Of a stretch of 64,000 nucleotides of DNA, positions 43,231 through 51,765 are shown piece by piece (the first letter of the stretch is position 1; each line of letters opens with the position of its first letter). A model generated the notes under the pieces. That model made no database searches. It saw only the letters and a list, made by a program, of their open reading frames with translations, and was not told where the DNA came from. The DNA is from Janibacter sp. A1S7 (GTDB taxonomy: Bacteria; Actinomycetota; Actinomycetes; Actinomycetales; Dermatophilaceae): assembly GCF_037198315.1 (NCBI RefSeq), contig NZ_CP144913.1:2108001-2172000 (forward strand), given 5' to 3'. The translations under genes and the position numbers were made by a program.

Positions 43231-46008
43231 TCACCGGTAGTTGTCGGTGAGTGTCCAGGCGTCCTCGTCATCCTCCTCGGTCCACTCCTGGGCCGGCGGG
43301 TCGGTCCCGATCGGGTCCTCGGCGTACCGGCCACCCCGGGAGGGTACGGCCGTCGTGTCGACCATCTCGCCCTGCTCGACCTCGTCGGCGGAGTCCTGGT
43401 CGAAGGCCTCCTCGGTCCGGCCACCCTCGGGCTCCGGCGGGTCCTCGCCCTTCATCAGCGCCAGGGTGGTCGGCAGCTCCTCCGGTGTGACCAGCACGTC
43501 GCGTGCCTTCGATCCCTCGGACGGGCCGACGACGCCACGGGACTCGAGCAGATCCATCAGACGGCCGGCCTTGGCGAAGCCGACCCGCAGCTTCCGCTGC
43601 AGCATCGACGTCGAGCCGAACTGCGTCGTCACGACGAGTTCGGTCGCCTGCAGCAGGACGTCGAGGTCGTCGCCGATGTCCTCGTCGATCTGCTTCTTCG
43701 GCGCCTCCGGGGGCGCCACGTCCTCGCGGTAGGTGGGCTTGAGCTGGCCGGTGACGTGCTGGACGACGTCGTCGATCTCGGACTCGGTCACCCAGGCGCC
43801 CTGGACACGCATCGGCTTCGACTTGCCCATCGGCAGGAACAGCGCATCACCCTGGCCGAGGAGCTTCTCCGCGCCCTGCTGGTCGAGGACGACACGTGAG
43901 TCGGACAGCGACGACGTGGCGAAGGCCATCCGCGAGGGGACGTTGGCCTTGATCAGCCCGGTGACGACGTCGACGGAGGGCCGCTGCGTCGCCAGCACGA
44001 GATGAATGCCGGCGGCACGCGCCAGTTGGGTGATGCGCACGATCGAGTCCTCGACGTCGCGCGGGGCGACCATCATCAGGTCGGCCAGCTCGTCGACGAT
44101 CACCAGGAGGTACGGGTAGGGCTCCAGGACCCGCTCGCTGCCGGGGACCGGCTCGACCTTGCCGGCCTTGACGGCCTTGTTGAAGTCGTCGAGGTGCTTG
44201 TAGCCGTAGGTCGCGAGGTCGTCATAGCGCATATCCATCTCGCGCACGACCCACTGGAGGGCCTCAGCCGCCTTCTTGGCGTTGGTGATGATCGGCGTGA
44301 TCAGGTGCGGGATGCCCTCGTAGGCCGTCAGCTCCACACGCTTGGGGTCGACGAGCACCATCCGCACCTCGTCCGGGGTGGCCCGCATCAGGATCGAGGT
44401 GATCATCGAGTTGACGAAGGAGGACTTACCGGAGCCGGTGGCACCGGCGACCAGGATGTGTGGCATCTTCGCCAGATTGGCAATGACGTAGCCGCCCTCG
44501 ACGTCCTTGCCGACGCCCATGACCATCGGGTGCTCGTTGTTGCGCGCGACGTCCGAGCGCAGCACGTCGCCGAGGCAGACCATCTCCTTGTCCGCGTTCG
44601 GGATCTCGATGCCGATGGCCGACTTGCCGGGGATCGGGCTGAGGATGCGCACGTCAGCGGACGCAACGGCGTAGGCGATGTTCTTGGAGAGGGCGGTGAC
44701 GCGCTCGACCTTGACGCCCGGGCCGAGCTCGACGACGTACCGGGTCACGGTCGGGCCGCGGTGGAACCCGGTGATCTGGGCGTCGATGTTGAACTCGTCG
44801 AGGGTGTTGGTCAGCGCCTCGACGACCTGGTCGTTGGCCTCGGAGCGCTCCTTGTGCGGCGGGCCCGGCTTGAGATACGTGCTCTCCGGGAGGGTGTACG
44901 TGACATCCCCCGCGAGGGCGAGCTGCTCCACCCGTTGCGGCAGCTGCGCCGTGGGCGGCGCCTCGAGCACGGTCTTGCTCTCGGCCTTCACCGGGGCGAC
45001 GACGGGGTTGGCGGTCGGGCGCTTCTCCCCCGGCCGCGGGCCGCCGGCCTCGGGCTGCTCGATCGGGGTCGTCGCCGCGGCGGCGCCCTTCTTCCTGCGG
45101 CTCTTGCCGTCGACCGGTTGGACGACGGCTGCCTGGTCGTAGGCGGTGTCGCCGTCGCGCTGGCCGGAGAGCGCGTCGTCCTCTGCCGACCGCCGCCGAC
45201 GACGTGCCCGGTTGACGGCGGTACCGGGGGCATCATCGCCGGCCGGCGCCGCCTTCACGTGCGCGGGCACCTCACCGGTGAAGGCAGCGCGGACGTAGGC
45301 CAGCCGCTGCGGGACCTCGTGCAGCGGGGTCCCCGTCAGCAGCAGCAGGCTGAAGAGTCCGAGCAGGACCAGCAGGACCGTCGCGGGCCACTCGGTCACG
45401 GCCGTGGCGAGCGGGTCGGAGGCGAGGAAACCGACGATGCCTCCGGCGTCACGCATCGGGGTGGCCCCGTCCGGGGGTTGCGGGATGCCCTTGGCGATGT
45501 GGGTCAGCCCGGAGGCCGCGAAGAGGGCCATGACCGTGCCGAAGCCCAACCGGGCATCGGCCGCCTCGTTGCTCGGGGTGCGCAGCAGACGCACGCCCAG
45601 GAGCAGCAGCACGATGGGCAGGGCGTAGGCGACCCGCCCGAAGGTCCCTGCGAAGACCGCGTGCACGACGTCGCCGAAGGCCCCGGGCAGGCCCCACCAC
45701 TCGCGCACTGCGACGACGAGGGCGAGGGCGAGGGCGAGGAAGCCGAGACCGTCACGACGGTGCTCCGGCTCGATCTGGCTGGCCCCGTGCCCCATCCGGC
45801 GCACTCCCGAACCCGTGGCGTGCGCGACGCCCATCCAGGTGCGTTGGACGACCGCGAGGGGCAGGGGCAGCCCGCCCCCGGACGCACCCTTTTTGCGGGA
45901 AGCGGGGGCCTTGCGCTTGGCAGCCGGCTTCCGCCCCGAGGGCCGCGTGCTGCCGCGGGGTCGCGAGGCGGCGCTCTTGCGAGCGGTGGTCGACGGACGA
46001 GTGGCCAT
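43231..46008 (-). CDS. ftsK: DNA translocase FtsK/SpoIIIE
   Basis: 925 residues. A basic Ala/Lys/Arg-rich N-terminus, four transmembrane helices (about residues 90-240), a variable linker, then the motor with Walker A GATGSGKSS and Walker B YLLVIVDELADLMM, and the C-terminal gamma winged helix (TSMLQRKLRVGFAKAGRLMDLLESRGVVG). It pumps chromosome dimers to dif at the septum. ATG 46008 lies 6 bases after TACCCT (46015-46020), so longer upstream in-frame starts, which run through the divergent gene, are rejected. The acidic C-terminal tail of 80 residues follows the gamma domain. Confidence 0.94.
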   Translation of the reverse strand: MATRPSTTARKSAASRPRGSTRPSGRKPAAKRKAPASRKKGASGGGLPLPLAVVQRTWMGVAHATGSGVRRMGHGASQIEPEHRRDGLGFLALALALVVAVREWWGLPGAFGDVVHAVFAGTFGRVAYALPIVLLLLGVRLLRTPSNEAADARLGFGTVMALFAASGLTHIAKGIPQPPDGATPMRDAGGIVGFLASDPLATAVTEWPATVLLVLLGLFSLLLLTGTPLHEVPQRLAYVRAAFTGEVPAHVKAAPAGDDAPGTAVNRARRRRRSAEDDALSGQRDGDTAYDQAAVVQPVDGKSRRKKGAAAATTPIEQPEAGGPRPGEKRPTANPVVAPVKAESKTVLEAPPTAQLPQRVEQLALAGDVTYTLPESTYLKPGPPHKERSEANDQVVEALTNTLDEFNIDAQITGFHRGPTVTRYVVELGPGVKVERVTALSKNIAYAVASADVRILSPIPGKSAIGIEIPNADKEMVCLGDVLRSDVARNNEHPMVMGVGKDVEGGYVIANLAKMPHILVAGATGSGKSSFVNSMITSILMRATPDEVRMVLVDPKRVELTAYEGIPHLITPIITNAKKAAEALQWVVREMDMRYDDLATYGYKHLDDFNKAVKAGKVEPVPGSERVLEPYPYLLVIVDELADLMMVAPRDVEDSIVRITQLARAAGIHLVLATQRPSVDVVTGLIKANVPSRMAFATSSLSDSRVVLDQQGAEKLLGQGDALFLPMGKSKPMRVQGAWVTESEIDDVVQHVTGQLKPTYREDVAPPEAPKKQIDEDIGDDLDVLLQATELVVTTQFGSTSMLQRKLRVGFAKAGRLMDLLESRGVVGPSEGSKARDVLVTPEELPTTLALMKGEDPPEPEGGRTEEAFDQDSADEVEQGEMVDTTAVPSRGGRYAEDPIGTDPPAQEWTEEDDEDAWTLTDNYR

Positions 46009-46077
46009 GTTCGCAGGGTAGGGGAAAGACCCGCCTGACACACGCGTCACACGCGCAACAGGCGGTAGCCTCCCCCG
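46009..46077. promoter_or_regulatory. Divergent ftsK / prepilin-peptidase promoters
   Basis: TACCCT (46015-46020, minus) and TAGCCT (46066-46071, plus) each lie 6 bases from the start codon they serve. The 45 bases between hold a TGACACACGCGTCACACG stretch containing TGACaCACGcGTCA-like dyads, a possible operator. Confidence 0.6.
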
Positions 46078-46722
46078 GTGGACCCCCGCACGATCCTCGT
46101 CGTCCTGGTGATGGGCGCGCTCGGCATCGGCGTCCTCCTCGGCCTGCGCGGGGGCGCCTATCGCCGTTCCGACGAGACCGCCCCGCTCCCCGGCCACTGG
46201 TGGGTGGTGCCGCTCGCTCCCTTCGCCGGGGTGCTCGTCGATCACGCCCTCGCCGACCGCCCGTGGCCGGTGCTGCTGCCCTACCTTGCGCTCGTGCCCG
46301 CCGGGATCGCGCTCGCGGCCATCGACGCGGATGTCCACCGGCTGCCCAACGCGATCACCCTGCCGCTCGTACCGATCGAGTTCGTCCTGCTCACCGGGGC
46401 GAGCGCCACGACCGGCGACTGGGACTCCCTTCGCCGTGCCGGCCTGGCCGCGGTCCTCGTGGGGGGCGGCGTCCTCCTGCTGGCCCTCGTGCTCTTCGGA
46501 CGCTCGATCGGCATGGGCGACGCCAAGCTCGTCGTCTCGCTCGCGGCCGCCCTCGGCTGGCTCTCGTGGGCCCACGTCCTGGCCGGGCTGTGGCTCGGCT
46601 TCGCCCTCGGCGGGGCGGTCGCCCTGGCGCTCCTGCTGACCCGTCGGGCGAGTCGGGGCACCCACCTGGCCTTCGGCCCCTACCTCGTCAGCGGTGCGCT
46701 GCTCGCCGTCCTGCTCTCCTGA
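46078..46722 (+). CDS. A24-family prepilin peptidase
   Basis: 214 residues, about seven transmembrane helices. Both catalytic aspartates are present: AAIDADVHRLPNAIT and GMGDAKLVVSLAAALGW. The N-terminal methyltransferase/zinc domain of long PilD is absent, giving the short actinobacterial form. It cleaves type IV pilin-like (Flp/Tad or competence pseudopilin) leader peptides. No pilin gene is adjacent. GTG 46078 is 6 bases after TAGCCT. Confidence 0.87.
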   Translation: MDPRTILVVLVMGALGIGVLLGLRGGAYRRSDETAPLPGHWWVVPLAPFAGVLVDHALADRPWPVLLPYLALVPAGIALAAIDADVHRLPNAITLPLVPIEFVLLTGASATTGDWDSLRRAGLAAVLVGGGVLLLALVLFGRSIGMGDAKLVVSLAAALGWLSWAHVLAGLWLGFALGGAVALALLLTRRASRGTHLAFGPYLVSGALLAVLLS

Positions 46723-46779
46723 CGTCCCACGACCCGAGACGGGCACCATCCGAGTGGACCCGACGTACCCGACATCCGC

Positions 46780-46876
46780 TACTGTCTCGTCCCAAAGGTC
46801 ACGAGTACCAGCGACAAGCCCCGGCTAGCTGGTCGGCAACCCTCCTTCCGCGGTGGGGTGCTCCGGGTGACGACCT
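46780..46876 (+). promoter_or_regulatory. SAM-IV riboswitch with upstream -10 box
   Basis: TACTGT (46780-46785) is the probable -10. The RNA from 46796 has the SAM-IV core as I remember it: AGGTCACGAG, then the GCCAGC/GCTGGT-type arm (ACCAGCGACAAGCCCCGG), the invariant GTCGGCAACCCTCC junction, GCGGTGGGGTGCTCCGGGTGA, and closing CGACCT (to 46876) that pairs with the AGGTC start. An expression-platform hairpin (GGCCGGCGGCG/CGCCCGGC region, about 46877-46905) follows. It should shut off the downstream class V aminotransferase when S-adenosylmethionine is high. Confidence 0.85.
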
Positions 46877-46952
46877 GGCCGGCGGCGCGGTGTCGCCCGG
46901 CAAGCGCGGACTCACGGTCGACGCCTGGGTCCACGACCCGATGGAGTTCGCC

Positions 46953-48176
46953 ATGACCCTGTCCGACCTGCGTCCCACCACCACGACCCTGCCCCGGCTG
47001 GTCTCGGCGGGCCTGAGCTACCGCGACCACGACGGCTCGACCGTCGAGTACGCCCACCTCGACCACGGCGCGACGACCCCCGCACTGGTCGCCGTCACCG
47101 AGGCGGTCGCGGCCGCCGCCGTCACCTACTCCTCCGTCCACCGTGGCGCAGGCTTCGCCTCCAGGGTGACCAGTTGCCGATACGAGGCGGCCCGTGAATC
47201 GGTGGCGGCCTTCGTCGGCGCCCGCGAGGACGACCAGGTCGTCTTCACCCGCAACACGACCGACTCCTTCAACCTGCTCGCCCGCGCGCTGCCGGCCGGT
47301 ACGACGGTCTTCGTCTTCGCCTCCGAGCACCACGCCGCGCTCCTGCCGTGGGCCGACGCCGTGCGTCTGCCCATCCCGCACAGTCACGCCGAGGCGATCA
47401 CCCTGCTCGACGAGGCACTGCGCACCCACCCCGGTGAGCACCGGCTCGTCGTCGCCACCGGGGCATCGAACGTCACCGGTGAGCACTGGCCCGTCGAGCG
47501 GCTCGCCGACCTGGCACGCGCACACGGGGCCCGCTTCGCGCTCGACGCCGCGCAGGTCGCCCCGCACCGCCGGGTCGACATCGCCGCTCTGGACATCGAT
47601 TGGATCGCCTTCTCCGGCCACAAGATCTATGCGCCGTTCGGCGCCGGCGCCCTGGTGGGCCGCAGCGACTGGCTGGACGCGGCCGAGCCCTACCTGGCCG
47701 GAGGAGGCGCCACGGCCCGGGTCGGGGCGGGCACCGGTGCCGTCGAGTGGGCCGCCGGCCCGGCCCGCCACGAGGCGGGCAGCCCGAACGTCCTCGGCGC
47801 GGTCGCCCTGGCCACGGCCTGCGACGTCATCAGCGAGCACGAGGAGGCGATCGTCGCCCACGAGCACGCCCTGCGCATGCAGCTGCTCGGCGGCCTCGCG
47901 ACCATCGACGGGGTACACGTGCACACCCTCTTCGGCGGTCGGGCGGGTGCACCGGTCGCGACGATCACCGTGGACGGGCACGACAGCGCCGAGGTCGCCC
48001 GCGTCCTCGGCGACGAGCACGGGATCGGCGTGCGCGAGGGGAGGTTCTGCGCACACCTGCTCGTCGACGAGCTCCTTGCCGATCGCCCGCAGACCACCGC
48101 GGTACGGATCAGCGCGGGGCTGGGAACGACGAGCGAGCACGTGGACCGGGTGCTTGCCGCCCTTCGCTCTCTCTGA
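46953..48176 (+). CDS. PLP-dependent class V aminotransferase (cysteine desulfurase-like)
   Basis: 407 residues. LDHGATTPALVAVTEAV, TRNTTDSFNLLARAL, ALDAAQVAPHRRVD and the PLP-lysine motif FSGHKIYAPFGAGALVG place it in the NifS/SufS-like class V family. SAM-riboswitch control points to sulfur amino-acid metabolism rather than Fe-S assembly, for example cysteine or homocysteine interconversion. I prefer ATG 46953, with GGAG six bases upstream; ATG 46941 in the same frame is possible. Confidence 0.83.
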   Translation: MTLSDLRPTTTTLPRLVSAGLSYRDHDGSTVEYAHLDHGATTPALVAVTEAVAAAAVTYSSVHRGAGFASRVTSCRYEAARESVAAFVGAREDDQVVFTRNTTDSFNLLARALPAGTTVFVFASEHHAALLPWADAVRLPIPHSHAEAITLLDEALRTHPGEHRLVVATGASNVTGEHWPVERLADLARAHGARFALDAAQVAPHRRVDIAALDIDWIAFSGHKIYAPFGAGALVGRSDWLDAAEPYLAGGGATARVGAGTGAVEWAAGPARHEAGSPNVLGAVALATACDVISEHEEAIVAHEHALRMQLLGGLATIDGVHVHTLFGGRAGAPVATITVDGHDSAEVARVLGDEHGIGVREGRFCAHLLVDELLADRPQTTAVRISAGLGTTSEHVDRVLAALRSL

Positions 48177-48235
48177 CGGCAGGACAGACGAAGGGGGCCG
48201 TGCCCGCGCTCCTCAGCCGCTACCCCTGGGCTTCA

Positions 48236-48274
48236 CCCGAGTTCCTCCGGGTTCGCCGGAGTAGGTAACTCGGG
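48236..48274. terminator. Two-tier hairpin between convergent genes
   Basis: CCCGAGTT (48236-48243) pairs with AACTCGGG (48267-48274), and inside it CTCCGG (48245-48250) pairs with CCGGAG (48256-48261). The nested structure lies between the aminotransferase and RNase J ends and can fold on both strands, so a bidirectional terminator is likely. Confidence 0.65.
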
Positions 48275-48287
48275 CGGACCCGGGGAG

Positions 48288-48304
48288 TATCGGGTTACCC
48301 GATA
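48288..48304. repeat. 17-base palindrome downstream of rnj
   Basis: TATCGGGT (48288-48295) and ACCCGATA (48297-48304) are perfect arms around one base. With the hairpin just before it, it fills most of the 158-base gap. It could be part of the termination signal or a protein-binding site. Confidence 0.6.
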
Positions 48305-48334
48305 TTCGCGGGGCGAACGAGGCGGTCAGCAGGC

Positions 48335-50020
48335 TCAGGCCTCCACGACCACCGGGATGATCATCGGACGACGACGGATCTTGCCGCCGACCCAGCCGCC
48401 GACGGCGCGGCGCACGACCTGCTGCAGCTGGTGCGGGTCGGTCGTGCCCTTGCGGGTGGCCTCCTCGATCGCGGAGATGATCTTGGGTCGCACCTGGGTG
48501 AAGATCTCCTCGTCCTCGGCGAAGCCGCGCGCGGTGATCTCCGGGCCGGCGACGATCTTGCCGGTCGAGGAGTCGACGACGACCATGACCGAGATGAAGC
48601 CCTCGTCGCGCAGGATGCGACGGTCCTTGAGCAGCTCCTCGGTCGCGGCGCCGACGCTCGAACCGTCGACGTAGGTGTAACCGCAGGGCACCGCCCCGAC
48701 GATGCGCGCGCGACCGTCGATCAGGTCGACGACGACGCCGTCCTCGGCGAGGACCACGTGCTCGGGGTCGACGCCGGTGTCGATGGCCAGCTCGGCGTTG
48801 GCCACGAGGTGACGCCACTCGCCGTGGACCGGCATCACGTTGCGCGGCTTGACGATGTTGTAGCAGTACAGGAGCTCGCCCGCGCTGGCGTGGCCGGAGA
48901 CGTGCACCCGGGCGTTGCCCTTGTGCACGACGTCCGCGCCCAGACGCATCAGACCGTTGATGATCCGGTAGACGGCGTTCTCGTTGCCGGGGATCAGGCT
49001 CGAGGCGAGCAGGACGGTGTCGCCCTCGCCGACGTCGATACGGTGGTCGCGGTTGGCCATGCGCGACAGCGCGGCCATCGGCTCACCCTGACTACCGGTG
49101 CACACGAGAACGACCTCGTCGTCGGGCAGTTGGTCGAGCTTCTTGACGTCCACGAGCACGTTGTCGGGGACGTGCAGGTAGCCCAGGTCCGCGGCGATGC
49201 CCATGTTGCGCACCATCGAACGGCCGACCATCGCGACCTTGCGTCCGGAGCGCTCGGCGGCGTCGAGCACCTGCTGGACGCGGTGCACGTGGCTGGAGAA
49301 GCAGGCAACGATGACCCGGCGACGCGCCTTGCGGAAGACGTCGTCGATCGAGCTGGAGATGTCGCGCTCGGGCGTGGTGAAGCCCGGGACCTCGGCGTTG
49401 GTGGAGTCGGTGAGGAAGAGGTCGACCCCCTCCTCCCCCGCCCGGGCGAAGGCACGCAGGTCCGTCAGGCGTCGGTCGAGCGGCACCTGGTCCATCTTGA
49501 AGTCGCCGGTGTGCAGCAGGGTGCCGCCGGGCGTGCGGAGGAAGAGCGCCAGGGCGTCGGGGATCGAGTGGTTGACGGCGATGAACTCGCAGTCGAAGAC
49601 GCCGAACTTCTCGCGACCGCCCTCCCGGACCCCCAGGGTGTAGGGCTTGATCCGGTGCTCCTTCAGCTTCGCCTCGATGAGCGCCAGCGTGAGGGTCGAG
49701 CCGACGAGCGGGATGTCCGGCTTGAGCTTCAGCAGGTACGGGACGGCACCGATGTGATCCTCGTGGCCGTGCGTGAGGACGATCGCCTGGATGTCGTCGA
49801 GGCGGTCGGCGATCGCGTCGAAGTCCGGCAGGATCAGGTCGACGCCGGGCTGGTGGTCCTCCGGGAAGAGGACACCGCAGTCAACGACGAGCAGCTGTCC
49901 GTCGTGCTCGATGACGGTCATGTTGCGGCCGACCTCACCGAGACCGCCGAGGGCAGTGACGCGCAGGGCGCCCTTCTTCAACGGCGGTGGCAGCTGCAGG
50001 TCGGGGTGGGGATGGCTCAT
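48335..50020 (-). CDS. rnj: Ribonuclease J
   Basis: 561 residues. The metallo-beta-lactamase motif HGHEDHIGA (about residue 84), CPSF-type ALSRMANRDH and HASAGELLYCYNIVKPRNVMPVHGEWRH in part, and the beta-CASP region identify RNase J. It is a 5'-to-3' exo- and endoribonuclease in RNA decay and rRNA maturation. ATG 50020 overlaps the dapA stop (ATGA); the dapA-rnj pair is standard in actinobacteria. Confidence 0.95.
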   Translation of the reverse strand: MSHPHPDLQLPPPLKKGALRVTALGGLGEVGRNMTVIEHDGQLLVVDCGVLFPEDHQPGVDLILPDFDAIADRLDDIQAIVLTHGHEDHIGAVPYLLKLKPDIPLVGSTLTLALIEAKLKEHRIKPYTLGVREGGREKFGVFDCEFIAVNHSIPDALALFLRTPGGTLLHTGDFKMDQVPLDRRLTDLRAFARAGEEGVDLFLTDSTNAEVPGFTTPERDISSSIDDVFRKARRRVIVACFSSHVHRVQQVLDAAERSGRKVAMVGRSMVRNMGIAADLGYLHVPDNVLVDVKKLDQLPDDEVVLVCTGSQGEPMAALSRMANRDHRIDVGEGDTVLLASSLIPGNENAVYRIINGLMRLGADVVHKGNARVHVSGHASAGELLYCYNIVKPRNVMPVHGEWRHLVANAELAIDTGVDPEHVVLAEDGVVVDLIDGRARIVGAVPCGYTYVDGSSVGAATEELLKDRRILRDEGFISVMVVVDSSTGKIVAGPEITARGFAEDEEIFTQVRPKIISAIEEATRKGTTDPHQLQQVVRRAVGGWVGGKIRRRPMIIPVVVEA

Positions 50021-50913
50021 GAGGCGGCTCCGATTCCGGATGCGTTGAGCCCGGCGCGCAGGATCTCGAGGTGCTCCTCAGGACCTTCCACGTAGGGCAG
50101 GCGGACAGTTGCGTTGTCGATGACCCCGAGCTCGACCAGGGCGGCCTTGGCCATGATGGCGCCCTGCGAGGTGCCCATGATCGCGTTGACCACGGGGATC
50201 AGGCGGTGGTGGACGGCGCGGGCGGCGACCAGGTCACCGGCGTCGACCGCAGTGACCATCTCGCGGTAGTGCTGACCGGCCACGTGGCCGACGACGGAGA
50301 CGACACCGTGGGCGCCCTGGGCCAGGAGGGGGAGGTTCATCTCGTCGGCCCCGGAGTACCAGAGCAGGTCGGTCCGGGCCATGACCTGCGTCGAGGCCCA
50401 CAGGTCCCCCTTCGCGTCCTTGACGGCGAGGATGCGCGGGTGCGTCGACAGCTCGATGAGAGTCTCCACGGCGAAGGGAGTGGCCGTGCGCCCCGGGATG
50501 TCGTAGAGCATGATCGGCAGCACCGCGGCGTCGGCGATCGCGCGGGTGTGCGCGAGCAGGCCTGCCTGGGTCGGCTTGTTGTAGTACGGCGAGACGACGA
50601 GCAGGGCGTCCGCCCCGGCCTCGGTCGCCTCCGCGGCCATCTGGATCGCATGGGCGGTGTTGTTCGACCCGATGCCGGCAGTGACCCTGAGCCGATCGCC
50701 CGCGGCGGCCTTGACCTCGCGGACCATGGTGATGCTCTCGCCGGCGGTCAGGGTCGGCGACTCGCCGGTCGTGCCGTTGACCACGACCCCGTCGTGCCCG
50801 GTGGCCACGAGGTGCTCGACGACGGCGGCGACGGCCTTCGTGTCCAGCGCACCGTCAGGAGTCATGGGGGTGACCATCGCCGTGATCACCCTGCCGAAGG
50901 GGGAAGTCGTCAT
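50017..50913 (-). CDS. dapA: 4-hydroxy-tetrahydrodipicolinate synthase
   Basis: 298 residues, TIM barrel. [13 protein letters not shown], the catalytic tyrosine in [13 protein letters not shown], and the Schiff-base lysine in [11 protein letters not shown] are present. It condenses pyruvate with aspartate semialdehyde, the branch point to lysine. ATG 50913 lies 6 bases after TACCCT (50920-50925), so the mRNA is leaderless. A copy of CGAAGGGGG spans codons 5-7. Confidence 0.95.
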   Translation of the reverse strand: MTTSPFGRVITAMVTPMTPDGALDTKAVAAVVEHLVATGHDGVVVNGTTGESPTLTAGESITMVREVKAAAGDRLRVTAGIGSNNTAHAIQMAAEATEAGADALLVVSPYYNKPTQAGLLAHTRAIADAAVLPIMLYDIPGRTATPFAVETLIELSTHPRILAVKDAKGDLWASTQVMARTDLLWYSGADEMNLPLLAQGAHGVVSVVGHVAGQHYREMVTAVDAGDLVAARAVHHRLIPVVNAIMGTSQGAIMAKAALVELGVIDNATVRLPYVEGPEEHLEILRAGLNASGIGAAS

Positions 50914-50955
50914 GCGCTCAGGGTAGCCGTCGGTGCTCGCGTCTATCGTGGCGCC
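50914..50955. promoter_or_regulatory. Back-to-back leaderless dapA/thyA promoters
   Basis: TACCCT (50920-50925, minus) and TATCGT (50944-50949, plus) each sit 6 bases from their start codon in a 42-base gap, 18 bases apart. The arrangement and total length are the same as at 42181-42222. Confidence 0.7.
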
Positions 50956-51765
50956 ATGCGCCAGTACCTCGACCTGATCTCCCACGTGCGTGACCACGGT
51001 GTCGTCAAGGACGACCGGACCGGCACGGGCACCTGCAGCGTCTTCGGGTACCAGATGCGCTTCGACCTCGCCGAGGGCTTCCCGGTGCTGACGACCAAGA
51101 AGCTGCACCTGCGCTCGATCATCGGCGAGCTGCTGTGGTTCCTGCGCGGCGACACCAACGTCCGGTGGCTGCAGGAGCGCGGCATCTCCATCTGGGACGA
51201 GTGGGCGGACGAGGACGGCGACCTCGGGCCGGTCTACGGGCACCAGTGGCGCTCCTGGCCGGACCCGGAGGGCGGCACCATCGACCAGATCGCCGCCCTG
51301 GTCGAGGGGCTGCGCACCAACCCCGACAGCCGTCGGCACATCGTCTCCGCGTGGAACGTCGCCGAGGTCGGCGAGATGGCGCTGCCGCCGTGCCACACGA
51401 TGTTCCAGTTCTACGTGACCCCGGGGCTCGACGGCGCCCGTCCACGCTTGTCCTGCCAGCTGTACCAGCGCAGTGCCGACATCTTCCTCGGCGTGCCCTT
51501 CAACATCGCCTCCTACGCGCTGCTGACGATGATGGTCGCCGCGCAGGTGGACATGGAGCCGGGCGAGTTCGTGCACACCCTCGGCGACGCACACCTCTAC
51601 CTCAACCACCTCGAGCAGGCTGACCTGCAGCTGACCCGCACCCCCGGGCCGTTGCCGAGGATGGAGATCGCTCCCCGGGAGTCCATCGACGCCTACGAGA
51701 TCGAGGACTTCACCCTCATCGGCTACGAGGCCGCGCCGAGCATCAAGGCGCCGATCGCCGTATGA
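50956..51765 (+). CDS. thyA: Thymidylate synthase
   Basis: 269 residues, the usual length. [54 protein letters not shown] in part, the catalytic cysteine in [12 protein letters not shown] and the C-terminal IKAPIAV are all present. It methylates dUMP to dTMP using methylene-tetrahydrofolate, producing dihydrofolate for the next gene. ATG 50956 is a leaderless start after TATCGT. The stop overlaps the Nudix-DHFR start (ATGA). Confidence 0.96.
   Translation: MRQYLDLISHVRDHGVVKDDRTGTGTCSVFGYQMRFDLAEGFPVLTTKKLHLRSIIGELLWFLRGDTNVRWLQERGISIWDEWADEDGDLGPVYGHQWRSWPDPEGGTIDQIAALVEGLRTNPDSRRHIVSAWNVAEVGEMALPPCHTMFQFYVTPGLDGARPRLSCQLYQRSADIFLGVPFNIASYALLTMMVAAQVDMEPGEFVHTLGDAHLYLNHLEQADLQLTRTPGPLPRMEIAPRESIDAYEIEDFTLIGYEAAPSIKAPIAV

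Noticed and set aside
43243..43257. TTGTCGGTG resembling a PafBC motif near 43243
   Set aside because: It lies in the ftsK coding end, has no TANNNT at the 8-base spacing and no gene downstream in that direction.
46078..46722. Prepilin peptidase as evidence of a competence locus explaining the 9-mer
   Set aside because: The gene stands alone, without pilins or com genes in this window; it neither supports nor excludes DNA uptake.
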